A stretch of DNA of 64,000 nt from JBNJDJ01 sp051744845 (GTDB taxonomy: Bacteria > Bacillota > Clostridia > Peptostreptococcales > Acidaminobacteraceae), in NCBI GenBank assembly GCA_051744845.1, contig JBNJDJ010000002.1, positions 30,254 to 94,253 on the forward strand, given 5' to 3'. Both the position numbers and the translations under genes were made by a program. Below the pieces are notes generated by a model. The model was not told the origin of the DNA. It did no database searches and saw only the letters and a list, made by a program, of their open reading frames with translations. Positions 46,546 through 55,700 of the stretch are shown here, piece after piece (within the stretch, counting starts at the first letter, position 1; every line of letters starts with the position of its first letter).

Positions 46546-47283
46546 TTAATAATATTTTTCTAATACTTGATTTAAATAATTAGTTATTAAAACTTCAATA
46601 AAATAACTCAATAAAATAATAATTATTAACCAAGCAAATAAACTAGGTGTATCTAAATATACTCTAGCATCATTTAATTTAGTTCCTATTGAAAATTTAG
46701 GATTACTTAAAACTTCAGCTGCAACTGTTACTTTCCAAGAAATACCTAAAGCTAAATTAAATCCAGCCATATAATAAGGAATAATCGATGGAAAGTATAT
46801 ATCTTTTATTTTTTTAAAAAAACTAATTTTATATATTTCAGCCATCTCAAGTAAATCATTATCTATGTTTTTAAATCCTTCATATACATTTGTCCAAATG
46901 ATTGGAAAACACATTAAAAAAGAAATAAATATTGGAACATTTCCAGATTTAAACCAAATAATTGCTAAAATAATTATCCCCATAACTGGTGTAGATCTAA
47001 CAGTAGTCATAAATGGATGAATTAACTTGGTTATTTTTTGCTTGAATCCACATAAAAATCCTAAAAGAATTCCAAAAATATTTGCTATGAAAAATCCTAA
47101 AAAAACTCTTTTTAATGTATTTGCTATAATTAAAATGAATTTAGGTTTTAAAATAATTTCTTTTAATGAATAAAATGTAGTGACAGGTGTAGGAATATAT
47201 ATTTCCTTATTTATAATTAAAGAAACAATCCACCAGACTAGTAACCAAAAAAACACTGGGAATGTTTTGTATATTTTTTTCAT
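46546..47283 (-). CDS. ABC transporter permease, SsuC/TauC type
   Basis: A 245-residue permease with about six hydrophobic segments. Typical points are FGILLGFLCGFK, TVRSTPVMGIIILAIIWF, the EAA loop EMAEIYKISFFKKIKDIYFPS and GISWKVTVAAEVLSNPKFSIGTK. The pattern is that of the nitrate/sulfonate/bicarbonate importers. The ribosome site is AAGGAGTAG. Confidence 0.86.
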   Translation of the reverse strand: MKKIYKTFPVFFWLLVWWIVSLIINKEIYIPTPVTTFYSLKEIILKPKFILIIANTLKRVFLGFFIANIFGILLGFLCGFKQKITKLIHPFMTTVRSTPVMGIIILAIIWFKSGNVPIFISFLMCFPIIWTNVYEGFKNIDNDLLEMAEIYKISFFKKIKDIYFPSIIPYYMAGFNLALGISWKVTVAAEVLSNPKFSIGTKLNDARVYLDTPSLFAWLIIIILLSYFIEVLITNYLNQVLEKYY

Positions 47284-47312
47284 TTAAAACTACTCCTTAA
47301 ATATGTATGATT

Positions 47313-47337
47313 AAAAAAAGCTACTTATAAGTAGCTT
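47313..47337 (-). terminator. Intercistronic terminator-like hairpin after the binding protein
   Basis: A 9-bp perfect stem (AAGCTACTT/AAGTAGCTT, 47318-47337) is followed on the minus strand by seven T, and overlaps the binding-protein stop codon. Partial readthrough would express permease, ATPase and the murB-yvcK genes. Confidence 0.75.
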
Positions 47338-48319
47338 ATTTTAAATAATAAAAATTGTCATCAGGTAATTTACCACCAATAGATTTCTTATTAAAATCAA
47401 AAAGAATTTTATAATATTTATCTAATTTTTCTTTAACTTCAGAAATATCTTTATATACTATATTTGAATTAGGAATAGCTTTTAAAGCTATTTTTTCATT
47501 TGGTAAAATTTCATATTTTTTAATAAGTTTTGATGCACTTTCTGAATTCTGATTAACAAATTCTACACTTCCTTTATATTCATCTAAAAATTGATTAACA
47601 ATTTTAGGATCTTTTTCTATTAACTCAGTCTTAATTAACAATCCTCCTAAAGCTAACATAGAATCACTTTCAACTTTTTCCCATTCATTTAATAAATCAA
47701 ATGACCTATTAACTTTTTCAGATTTCATAGTAACTGTTGTTACAAAAGGTTGAGGTAAAATAGCATTTTCAACATCTCCAGCAATCAAAGCTTTAGCTAA
47801 AGCTGCATGATCATCAAATTTAAAGTTAAGTTCAATATCTAAACCACTTTTTTCAATTATATACCTTGTAACATATTCAGGTGTAGCACCTTTTCCACTC
47901 ACATATATAGTTTTGCCATTTAAATCACTTAATGAATTAACTTGATCATAACTCATCATATGTAAAACATTTAATGTATTTATATTAGCTAATTTATATT
48001 TTCCATTAGTTTTTTGATAAATGATTGAAGCCATATTCGTAGGTACTGTAGCAAAATCCAGTTCTTCATTGATTAATTTTCCAATTAATTCCTTTGGAGA
48101 ACTTAAGATTGAATATTCAAACTTAGTATTTTCGTTTGAATGATAACTATCTATTAATTTTATCATACCCATTGATGTCGGGCCTTTTAAACCAGCTACC
48201 TTTAAAACTCTTGATTCTTCTTTTTCATCTTTTGGTTGATTATCTACAGTTTCTTTATTACAAGATACTGAAAAAATTAGTACAATTATTAAAAATATAC
48301 TTATTGAAATTTTTTTCAT
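47336..48319 (-). CDS. ABC transporter substrate-binding lipoprotein (NMT1/SsuA-like)
   Basis: A 327-residue lipoprotein with lipobox FSVSC (Cys20) and an SsuA/NMT1-like body: KVAGLKGPTSMGMIKLIDSY, LDFATVPTNMASIIYQ, DLNGKTIYVSGKGATPEY and ILPQPFVTTV. The partner permease and ATPase are downstream. Ligand candidates for this superfamily include sulfonates, nitrate and thiamine precursors; none can be chosen from sequence. Confidence 0.82.
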   Translation of the reverse strand: MKKISISIFLIIVLIFSVSCNKETVDNQPKDEKEESRVLKVAGLKGPTSMGMIKLIDSYHSNENTKFEYSILSSPKELIGKLINEELDFATVPTNMASIIYQKTNGKYKLANINTLNVLHMMSYDQVNSLSDLNGKTIYVSGKGATPEYVTRYIIEKSGLDIELNFKFDDHAALAKALIAGDVENAILPQPFVTTVTMKSEKVNRSFDLLNEWEKVESDSMLALGGLLIKTELIEKDPKIVNQFLDEYKGSVEFVNQNSESASKLIKKYEILPNEKIALKAIPNSNIVYKDISEVKEKLDKYYKILFDFNKKSIGGKLPDDNFYYLK

Positions 48320-48360
48320 AATGACTCCTTTAATTTTAATTTATTCTTTTCTACATAAAT

Positions 48361-48389
48361 ATTATAAAACAATTATATATCAATGTCCA
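48361..48389 (-). promoter_or_regulatory. Putative promoter of the SsuA-like/murB operon
   Basis: On the minus strand TGGACA (48384-48389) and TATAAT (48361-48366) are 17 bases apart. It lies just after the terminator of the micro-peptide operon, so the ABC-murB run has its own start. Confidence 0.65.
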
Positions 48390-48404
48390 TAGCTTAATCT
48401 AATT

Positions 48405-48433
48405 AAAAAAAGGCATTCTATATCGAATACCTT
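48405..48433 (-). terminator. Terminator of the micro-peptide operon
   Basis: On the minus strand AAGGTATTC pairs with GAATGCCTT (one G-T pair) around a 6-base loop (48410-48433), followed by seven T. It lies 6 bases after the last micro-gene. Confidence 0.85.
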
Positions 48434-48439
48434 TCAAAA

Positions 48440-48541
48440 TTAATAACCTTTTGAGCTTGTTCCAAAATAATTCACTTTTGATTTTGCATATAATTTTTTA
48501 GCCTTTTGATGTTTTTTATTTTCCTTTTTCTTTTTTCCCAT
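48440..48541 (-). CDS. Micro-peptide gene 4 (33 residues)
   Basis: The fourth and most diverged tandem copy starts MGKKKKENKKHQKAKK. It carries the shared core LYAKSKVNYFG and then a unique tail, TSSKGY, in place of the single Asn in the others. A perfect TAGGAGGTATT ribosome site precedes the ATG. It is a highly basic, Lys-rich peptide with no signal sequence, Cys or hydrophobic segment. Function unknown. The frame is supported by sequence identity to three other copies and by their matching ribosome sites. Confidence 0.75.
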   Translation of the reverse strand: MGKKKKENKKHQKAKKLYAKSKVNYFGTSSKGY

Positions 48542-48560
48542 AATACCTCCTAAAATTTAT

Positions 48561-48641
48561 CTAGTTTCCAAAATAATTTACTTTTGACTTTGCATATAAC
48601 CTTTTAGCTTCTTGATGTTTTTTATTTCTTTTTCTTTTCAT
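48561..48641 (-). CDS. Micro-peptide gene 3 (26 residues)
   Basis: This copy starts MKRKRNKKHQEAKR and ends LYAKSKVNYFGN. It has an AAAGGAGGAG ribosome site just upstream and a TAG stop. It differs from copy 2 at only two residues, both in the N-terminal half. The basic N-terminal half varies while the C-terminal dozen residues stay fixed, which suggests that the C-terminal part is the functional segment. Function unknown. Confidence 0.8.
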   Translation of the reverse strand: MKRKRNKKHQEAKRLYAKSKVNYFGN

Positions 48642-48685
48642 AACTCCTCCTTTTTTAAATACTTAAATATTTCTTTAGTTTCAAA

Positions 48686-48766
48686 TTAATTTCCAAAATA
48701 ATTTACTTTTGATTTTGCATATAACCTTTTAGCTTCTTCATGTTTCTTATCTCTTTTTCTTTTCAT
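48686..48766 (-). CDS. Micro-peptide gene 2 (26 residues)
   Basis: This copy starts MKRKRDKKHEEAKR and ends LYAKSKVNYFGN. The ribosome site is AGAAAGGGG, 7 bases before the ATG. The end of the gene is nearly identical at DNA level to copies 1 and 3, pointing to recent duplication or gene conversion, while the sequences between genes differ. Function unknown. Confidence 0.8.
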   Translation of the reverse strand: MKRKRDKKHEEAKRLYAKSKVNYFGN

Positions 48767-48811
48767 AATTACCCCTTTCTAAATATTTTGAATATTTAAA
48801 CTTTTTTTAAA

Positions 48812-48883
48812 TTAATTACCAAAATAATTTACTTTTGACTTTGCATATAACCTTTTAGCTTCTTTATTCTTATTATTTTTCAT
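48812..48883 (-). CDS. Micro-peptide gene 1 (23 residues)
   Basis: The first copy of the tandem set is the shortest. It starts MKNNKNKEAKR and ends LYAKSKVNYFGN, so three residues of the basic N-terminal part are missing relative to copies 2 and 3. A very strong GAGGAGGGG ribosome site lies 6 bases upstream. It directly follows the attenuator and the 24-bp palindrome. Function unknown. Confidence 0.8.
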   Translation of the reverse strand: MKNNKNKEAKRLYAKSKVNYFGN

Positions 48884-48897
48884 TTTAACCCCTCCTC

Positions 48898-48921
48898 AAT
48901 TTTCAGAATATTCTGAAAATT
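48898..48921. repeat. Perfect 24-bp palindrome before micro-peptide gene 1
   Basis: AATTTTCAGAAT is followed at once by its exact reverse complement, ATTCTGAAAATT. It lies between the attenuator terminator and the first ribosome site. It could be a regulator site or, in RNA, a hairpin next to the ribosome site. Confidence 0.7.
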
Positions 48922-48963
48922 TATTATCAAACCACAACACTTTCATTATTGTTTTTATAAAAT

Positions 48964-49130
48964 AAAAAAATCACTCCATTGCAAAACACAATATAGAAGT
49001 GACTAACACGTTACCATTCTAATTTTTAACTTAAAGATTTAACGCATCTAACGTAACTACCTAATTAATTTCAGTAATTAAACTCAAGAGTGATGGCTCT
49101 ATCAAAGTTTTTAAAGTTTTTATTTATTGA
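48964..49130 (-). promoter_or_regulatory. T-box-like transcription attenuator ahead of the micro-peptide genes
   Basis: On the minus strand, 49021 to 48994 folds as a T-box antiterminator: TAGAA/TTCTA (5 bp), a 7-base bulge TGGTAAC (consensus TGGNACC), GTG/CAC (3 bp) and a 5-base loop. The 14 bases AGAATGGTAACGTG match the T-box consensus at most positions. A competing terminator (48971-49002, arms TCACTCCATTG and CAATATAGAAGTGA in plus orientation) shares the same bases and ends in seven T (48964-48970). Bulge base T would pair with a tRNA discriminator A. The 5' part (about 49030-49110) shows short hairpins but no classical long Stem I, so the specifier codon is not certain; AUC in GAGCCAUCACUC is one candidate. 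Confidence 0.65.
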
Positions 49131-49135
49131 TTAAA

Positions 49136-49164
49136 ATAATAGCATCAATTTAATGATTTGTAAA
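49136..49164 (-). promoter_or_regulatory. Putative promoter of the attenuator/micro-peptide operon
   Basis: On the minus strand TTTACA (49159-49164) and TATTAT (49136-49141) are 17 bases apart. Transcription would start near 49129, about 165 bases before the terminator T-run. Confidence 0.6.
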
Positions 49165-49216
49165 GGACTTTTTTTAGGAAAACGTTATCTTATTCAGAAT
49201 TTTTTGAATTTTTAAT

Positions 49217-49247
49217 AAAAGTAGTATTATTATGATATAATACTACT
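49217..49247 (-). terminator. addA terminator
   Basis: An 11-bp perfect stem (AGTAGTATTAT/ATAATACTACT, 49220-49247) contains the addA stop codon and is followed on the minus strand by TTTT. It isolates addAB from the micro-peptide unit. Confidence 0.8.
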
Positions 49248-52200
49248 CAATTTTATAAAATTTTTGGTTTTTGAAAAAATAAAGATATTTCTCTTTTACT
49301 GGCTTTTGAGTTAGATTCGTTATAGCTTTTGCATATAAATCTAATTGAGGTTTATGTTCTTTTTTTAATAACTCTTTATTAGATTTATTTATTTTATCTG
49401 TTTTATAATCTACAATTACTAGCTTATTGTCTTCTTCAAAATATAAATCAATTATTCCTTGAACTAATAGATCTTTATTATATTTATAACTAAATTCTTT
49501 TTCTCTATAAACATTTGAAGCTTCTTTTATTCTTTTACCTAATTTAGAATTGAAAAATAAAAATATTTCATTTATATCTACAATTTCCATTTGTTTTTTT
49601 GAAATATATCCTTTTTTATATAAATAACTAATTTGTGTCTTTATCTCCTCTAAACTGGTTTTTCTAAAATCAATTTTTTCCATAATAAAATGATAAGTAT
49701 TCCCAATATCAAAAGGAGATAATCCTTTAGCTTCAGTTACAAATTTTGGTTCTTTTTGAAGTTGAGGTATGTTTTTAAATAACTTAAACTGATTAATATC
49801 ATCTTTTGATTTTAAATTTTTTAAATCAGAAACTGAAACTTTCATAGCTTTATTTTTACCTCGATTATATTTAAAGCTAAACCTTTTATTAATCAAATCA
49901 TAATTTTTACAATCAATATTTTGTAATTTTTTATTTAAATTTAATTTTTCTTTATCCAAATTATCTTTTAAATTACAAATCTGATCTAATCCATAAATAT
50001 TCAGATTAAATAAATCAATATTATTTTCAAATATTTTTTCTTTATCTAAATAATCGTAAAGTGGCTTACTAGATTTTATATTACTCATTATTCTTAAAAT
50101 CCATCCAATATATGTTTTAGATTTATTAATGAATTTTTCAGAATTAGAAGAAATCCATCTAGATAACTTTTTATCAAAACCTCTAGTGATAGTCCCATAA
50201 ACTATTAACTTATCAACTGCTCTTGTCATAGCAACATACATTATTCTCATTTCTTCTGAAATGTTTTCTTCCTTTATGGTATTATCAATTACCATTTTAG
50301 GAATAGTCTTAGATTTAACTCGCTTTTTATAATCAATATAGTTTGTAGCAATCCCATATTTTTTATGCAGTGTAATTTTATTTCTTGTTTCAATAGCTTG
50401 TATTCTTCTAGCACCTCTTGATAAAATAACAATTGGAAACTCAAGTCCTTTAGATTTATGGATACTCATAAGTCTTACAACATTTTCATTTTCTGAAATC
50501 ATATTTGCTGTATCAAAATCTGAATTTACTTTACCTATATTTTCAATAAATCTAATAAAATTATAAAGTCCTGTTATAGATGACTCAGAAAATTTCTTAG
50601 CTTTTTGAACTAATAGTTTTAAATTACCTTTTCTTAAATTTCCTCCTGGCATTGCTGACATAAAATTCAAAAAGTTTGTTTCATAAAAAATATTATTGAT
50701 AAATTCATCTATTGGTAGGTATTTAGATTTCTCAAACCATTCTTGTAATTTATTTAAAAATTTTCTTGCTTTTAAACCTAGTTTTGTATTTAATTTAGAT
50801 ACTTTTTCTAAACTTTTATAATAAGATTTTTCTTTAAACTTTAACCTTATTTCAATAATTTCTTCTATACTAAAGTTACCAATTACCGACCTCATAACTG
50901 AAATTAATTCTATATCGTTTCTTTTATTATCAATTATTTTTAATAAATTTAAAATAATTTGGATTTCTAAAGTATTTAAATATCCTTCGCCACCATCGAA
51001 ATATAAAGGAACTCCTTGTTTAGAAAATATTTTTTCAAAAGTAATTCCCCAACTTGCAGTAGCTCTCATTAATATAACAATATCTTTATATTCTATTTCT
51101 CTAAACTCATTTAAAGAAGGGTCATAAGTTTTTTTACCAATCAAACTTTTAACTTTTTTACAAATTGCTTTTGCTTCTATTTCTGCACTTTTTAAATTCA
51201 TAATTTCATCATCTAATTTATCTTTACCTAATGAATTTTTATCTGCATTTATTAAATTGATTTCAAAGTTTTCTTTACTTTTTTTAAAATCTAATCCTTT
51301 ATTTAAAAAGACTTCCTTTTTATAATCTATACCACCAAAATCTTTTGACATTAAATTTTTAAAAATGAAATTTATACCATCTAATATCTCTTCTCTAGTT
51401 CTAAAGTTTTTAGATAAATCAATTTTTCTATTTAAAGAGTTATTTTTTGAACTAAATCTATTATATTTATTCAAAAACAAATCAGGTTCTGCAAGTCTAA
51501 ATTTATAAATACTTTGTTTTACATCTCCTACTAAAAATAAATTGTCTTCTCTTTTAATTGAATTAACTATTGTCTCTTGGATTAAGTTTGTATCTTGATA
51601 TTCATCTACAAAAATATATTCAAATTTATTTTTATAAAAATCAGATACTTCTTGACTTTTTAATAAATCTAGTGCAAAATGTTCTAAATCATTAAAATCT
51701 ATTTTGTTTTCTTTTATTTTTTTATTAATAAATTTTTCATCTATAGATTTAATTATTGAGACTAAATATTTTAAGTCTTTATACAATTCATTTAATTCTT
51801 TAATCTGAGTATCTAAAGATTTATTTGTAATTCTTTTATTTAAATTTCTAACTATTTTTTTATAATTATCTCTTAAATCTTTTACTCTTTTCTTTAAATT
51901 TTTATCAATTTCTTTTTTTCTTTCCTTTTTAATTCTAGATAATCTTTTAAAACTTATATCATTGATTTTTTTAAAAAACAAGTCAATATCTTCTTTTAAA
52001 TATTTTTTTAAATTATTAATCAAATTAATATCACTATCTAGAGCTTCTACATATTCCTTTGGACCGCTAGATTCATTAGCAATTGATTTTGCTTCATTTA
52101 GATATAAACTAGCATCGTCTAAATCTCTTTTTAAAATCTCTTTATATCTTTTTATCCATATATGTTTATTAACTTTTTCTTTATCTATTTTATAAAACTC

Positions 52201-52782
52201 AATTTTTTCTTCTAACCACTTAAAAGAATCGGGTTTTGATTGAATAAAATTATATATCCTCTTTATAATAGTAATTAATTCATCATCCGACCTATTTGAA
52301 GTATATCTTTCCACTAAATTAATAAATTCATCTTTCTTTTTTTCATATTCAATCTCTAATTGCTTTTCAACTGCTTCAGTAAAATAAATTTCTTTTTCAG
52401 TAGAATCTAATATACTAAAAGATGGATCAACAATAGTAGAATGAAAATTTCTTTTAATAACTTCCATACAAAATGAATGTATAGTAGAGATATTAGCATT
52501 ATTAACCATATTGATTTGTTTTCTTAAAAATTTATTATCAAATTTACTTTCAGTTAAAGCTTTTGATAAACCTTTTACTATTCTTTCTTTCATTTCACCA
52601 GCAGCCGCTTTAGTAAATGTTATTATTAACATTTTATCAATTTCAACTTTATCATTTATTATTAAAGAAATAATCCTTTTTACCAAAACGGCAGTTTTGC
52701 CGGAACCTGCTGCAGCAGATAATAATAAGTTTTGATTTCTACTTTCAAAAGCTTGTCTTTGATTATTTGTCCAATTAATCAT
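49243..52782 (-). CDS. addA: ATP-dependent helicase/nuclease subunit A (AddA/RexA)
   Basis: A 1179-residue UvrD-type helicase with Walker A AAAGSGKTAVLVKRI near residue 25, VDEYQDTNLIQE (motif II), KQSIYKFRLAEPDLF (motif III) and VRLMSIHKSKGLEFPIV (motif V). The C-terminal RecB-type nuclease has LVQGIIDLYFEEDNKLVIVDYKTDK. With AddB it processes double-strand DNA ends for recombination. The ATG at 52782 overlaps the addB stop by 8 bases; a GTG 9 bases upstream is an alternative without better ribosome-site support. Confidence 0.94.
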   Translation of the reverse strand: MINWTNNQRQAFESRNQNLLLSAAAGSGKTAVLVKRIISLIINDKVEIDKMLIITFTKAAAGEMKERIVKGLSKALTESKFDNKFLRKQINMVNNANISTIHSFCMEVIKRNFHSTIVDPSFSILDSTEKEIYFTEAVEKQLEIEYEKKKDEFINLVERYTSNRSDDELITIIKRIYNFIQSKPDSFKWLEEKIEFYKIDKEKVNKHIWIKRYKEILKRDLDDASLYLNEAKSIANESSGPKEYVEALDSDINLINNLKKYLKEDIDLFFKKINDISFKRLSRIKKERKKEIDKNLKKRVKDLRDNYKKIVRNLNKRITNKSLDTQIKELNELYKDLKYLVSIIKSIDEKFINKKIKENKIDFNDLEHFALDLLKSQEVSDFYKNKFEYIFVDEYQDTNLIQETIVNSIKREDNLFLVGDVKQSIYKFRLAEPDLFLNKYNRFSSKNNSLNRKIDLSKNFRTREEILDGINFIFKNLMSKDFGGIDYKKEVFLNKGLDFKKSKENFEINLINADKNSLGKDKLDDEIMNLKSAEIEAKAICKKVKSLIGKKTYDPSLNEFREIEYKDIVILMRATASWGITFEKIFSKQGVPLYFDGGEGYLNTLEIQIILNLLKIIDNKRNDIELISVMRSVIGNFSIEEIIEIRLKFKEKSYYKSLEKVSKLNTKLGLKARKFLNKLQEWFEKSKYLPIDEFINNIFYETNFLNFMSAMPGGNLRKGNLKLLVQKAKKFSESSITGLYNFIRFIENIGKVNSDFDTANMISENENVVRLMSIHKSKGLEFPIVILSRGARRIQAIETRNKITLHKKYGIATNYIDYKKRVKSKTIPKMVIDNTIKEENISEEMRIMYVAMTRAVDKLIVYGTITRGFDKKLSRWISSNSEKFINKSKTYIGWILRIMSNIKSSKPLYDYLDKEKIFENNIDLFNLNIYGLDQICNLKDNLDKEKLNLNKKLQNIDCKNYDLINKRFSFKYNRGKNKAMKVSVSDLKNLKSKDDINQFKLFKNIPQLQKEPKFVTEAKGLSPFDIGNTYHFIMEKIDFRKTSLEEIKTQISYLYKKGYISKKQMEIVDINEIFLFFNSKLGKRIKEASNVYREKEFSYKYNKDLLVQGIIDLYFEEDNKLVIVDYKTDKINKSNKELLKKEHKPQLDLYAKAITNLTQKPVKEKYLYFFKNQKFYKIE

Positions 52783-55700
52783 TTTTATCACCGTATTTTT
52801 CTAATTTTTTAATAACTTCTTTATCTTTTAAATTCTCATTTTCTTTAAATTCATTACCTTTTATCTTTTTATCAAACTGACAAATGCCTTTATAATCACA
52901 AAAATCACATGCACTATAATTAGAATTCATCTTCAATGGTGTTATTTGACAAGAACCATTTACAATTTTATCACCTGTATTTTTCACTATAGTTTCTACG
53001 TGTTTAAGAAGTCTTTTAAAGTTTTTTTCACTCAAAACTTTAGACCTAGCATAAAAATCCCCATTTTTCTTTAATTTCACATCAATAATATCTGATTCAT
53101 TATTTTTTTCAATATTTTCATCAATTCTTTTTACAATTTCTATATCATCTAATGAAATCCCATCCATTTTCATTTTTTGAATTAATTTTTTATCTAAATC
53201 TTCAGTTTTTTCAAAATCAACAATAGGATCATCAATTTGAAAATTATATATACCAGCAGGCATAGTTTTATCAGATTGAAAATATAATGGATCATTTAGT
53301 AATGCCTTTAAATAAATTACTAGTTGTATTTTTTCGCCGTTATAAATATTTGATAATTTTAAGGAAGGATTACCTGATTTATAATCTATTACTTTTAAAT
53401 ACTTTTTATCTAAGTAATCTAGTATATCTAATCTATCTATTTTACCTTCTAAAATTAATTTTTGCTTTTCATTTAAATTTATAACAATTGGATTTAATCC
53501 TTTTTTAGTTTGACTAAAATTAACTTCAAATGATGTAGGTGAAAAATTTCCTTTTATTATATGATTTCTCAAAGTCCAAACTGACCTTTTAACAACTCTA
53601 GCAATTTTTTGTTTATAATACTTATTTCTATAATTATCATCAAAAATATTATTAGAATAATTTTTTGTTAAATTATTAATTATATCTTTAACATATTTAT
53701 CACTTTCTTTTTTCGTTAAATTATCCCATTTTAAATTTTTTTCTTTTATTAATTTAGAAAAATTTTCTAATGCTTTATGAAACATTAAACCTAAATCAGG
53801 TAATTCAATTTCGAAATCTTTAATTTCTTTAGGTTTTAGCCCGTATTTAATAAAATGACTAAATGGACATTTTTGAAATTTTTCTAACTGCGTAACTGAA
53901 GTAACTAAAGGTAAGTCATATATTTGTTTTGCAAAATCTTTACCTATAGTTTCAATACTATTATCATAAAATAAAGCAGATTTAATCCAATTATCTTCTT
54001 TTAAATAATTTGATAAATACCAATTATAAACTTTATACCAATAATCATCTATTTCATATCCATCAACTTTTCTTCTTAAATTATAAATTAGATATTTTAA
54101 ACTAGATTTTTGTGTAACAATAGTTTTTTTAGTTGAATTTATAATATTTCTAAACTTAATATTTGGAAATATACTTTTAACTTTATCTATTAATATTGAA
54201 GGTCTTAATGACTTTCCTTCATTATTTGATAAGGCATAAGATAAATATAATTTGTTTTGTGGCTTTGAAAATAATTTATAAATATTATAATTTTCTTCAT
54301 TTATTTTATAATCTATATCTAGTTTTAAATCTAGTCCATTTTCTTTTAAATACATTTTTTCATCTTTTGAAAAAATATCTTTATTTTCAACTGTTTTAGG
54401 TAAGTTCCCATCATTTATTCCTAATATAAATAATATTTTTACATCAGATAACTTAGTTCTATGAACATCTCCAACAATTACTTTATCATCTAAGCTAGGT
54501 AAAATTCCTACCTCATATTCTAAAAATCCTTGTTTTAAGATCTTTATATATTCACTTAAATTCAAACCTTTATCATTAAATAATTCTACTAATTGTTCAA
54601 TAACTTTCATTACTATATTCCATATTTGAGTATTTTCATTTACTTTTTCTAATTCTTCATTAATTCTTAATTTTAAAATCCACTTTTCTAAAGAATCTAT
54701 TAAACCGTAATCTTTTAAAAATTCATAATAATAAATTGTAAATTTAGAAACATCAATATTTTTTTTATTAATATTTTTATTTAATTCTAAAAAAGGATTA
54801 ATAAACTTTTTTCTTATCCTATTTATTTCTTTTAACTTTTCCTTATTTATTCCTTTATCATTATCAAATTCTTTTTTTCCACGGGTAAAATCTTTTTTCC
54901 ACAAATTACCATAAATGCCATATTCTTTTACATAATTTTCTAAGATTTCTCCCTCATCTTTATCTAATTTAGAAAAATTTGTCTTTATCACAGTAAATAC
55001 ATCTTTATCTCTAAAATTACCATTTATCATTTTTAAAACTGAGATGATAAATTCAATAATCGAGTTATTTATTATAGAAATCTTTTCATCTATAAAATAA
55101 GGTATATTATATTGTTTAAATATCTTTTTAATAAATAATTTATACTCACTTAAATCACTTAATACAACATTAATATCTGACCAATTTAAATTTTTATTAT
55201 TTCTAATTAAATGATTCATTTCAATAGCTATTTGTTCAACTTCTTCTTCTTTATTTTTAGATATAAAACCTTTTATATTTTCCAATTCTTTTTTATATAC
55301 TTTATTAGGAAATTTATATAAATTGTTTGATAAAGTTTTAATCTCATCATTTTCAATATATCTTTCATTAAATTCTACTATTTTATAATCTAAATTGTTT
55401 TTTTTACATAAATCTTGCAATTCAATAAAAGTTTGTCTTACATTTTTAAATTGATTTATTTCATTAAATTTCGGATCTAAATTCAAAGAAATAGTTACAT
55501 TTTTTCCTTGAATAAACATCTTTTTTATAAGTTCTTTTTGTAACTCATTAAATCCATGAAATTCATCTATCCATATATTTTTATCTTCAAAGTACTTTAA
55601 TTCATCTATCTTTTTTAAAACAAATTTTAATCTATCTTCATCATCAAAATAATTATTTTTCATGAAGTTAATATATGATTTATATATTTTTAAAATATCT

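Noticed and set aside
48440..48883. Repeated sequence resembling a CRISPR array
   Set aside because: The repeats are spaced irregularly, are reading frames with individual ribosome sites, and diverge in the N-terminal half; there is no constant short repeat with unique spacers.
49020..49125. Lysine, SAM or purine riboswitch in the micro-peptide leader
   Set aside because: Short strings such as GATAGAG recall the lysine element, but the conserved cores of those riboswitches are absent, whereas the T-box antiterminator pairing is complete.
49180..49200. CcpA site upstream of the attenuator promoter
   Set aside because: AGATAACGTTTTCC has three mismatches to the consensus at positions that usually matter and lies well upstream of the promoter.
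53287..53484. Plus-strand frames inside addB and other long minus-strand genes
   Set aside because: They are Leu/Ile/Phe/Tyr-rich products of the complement of A/T-rich coding sequence, with no ribosome site.
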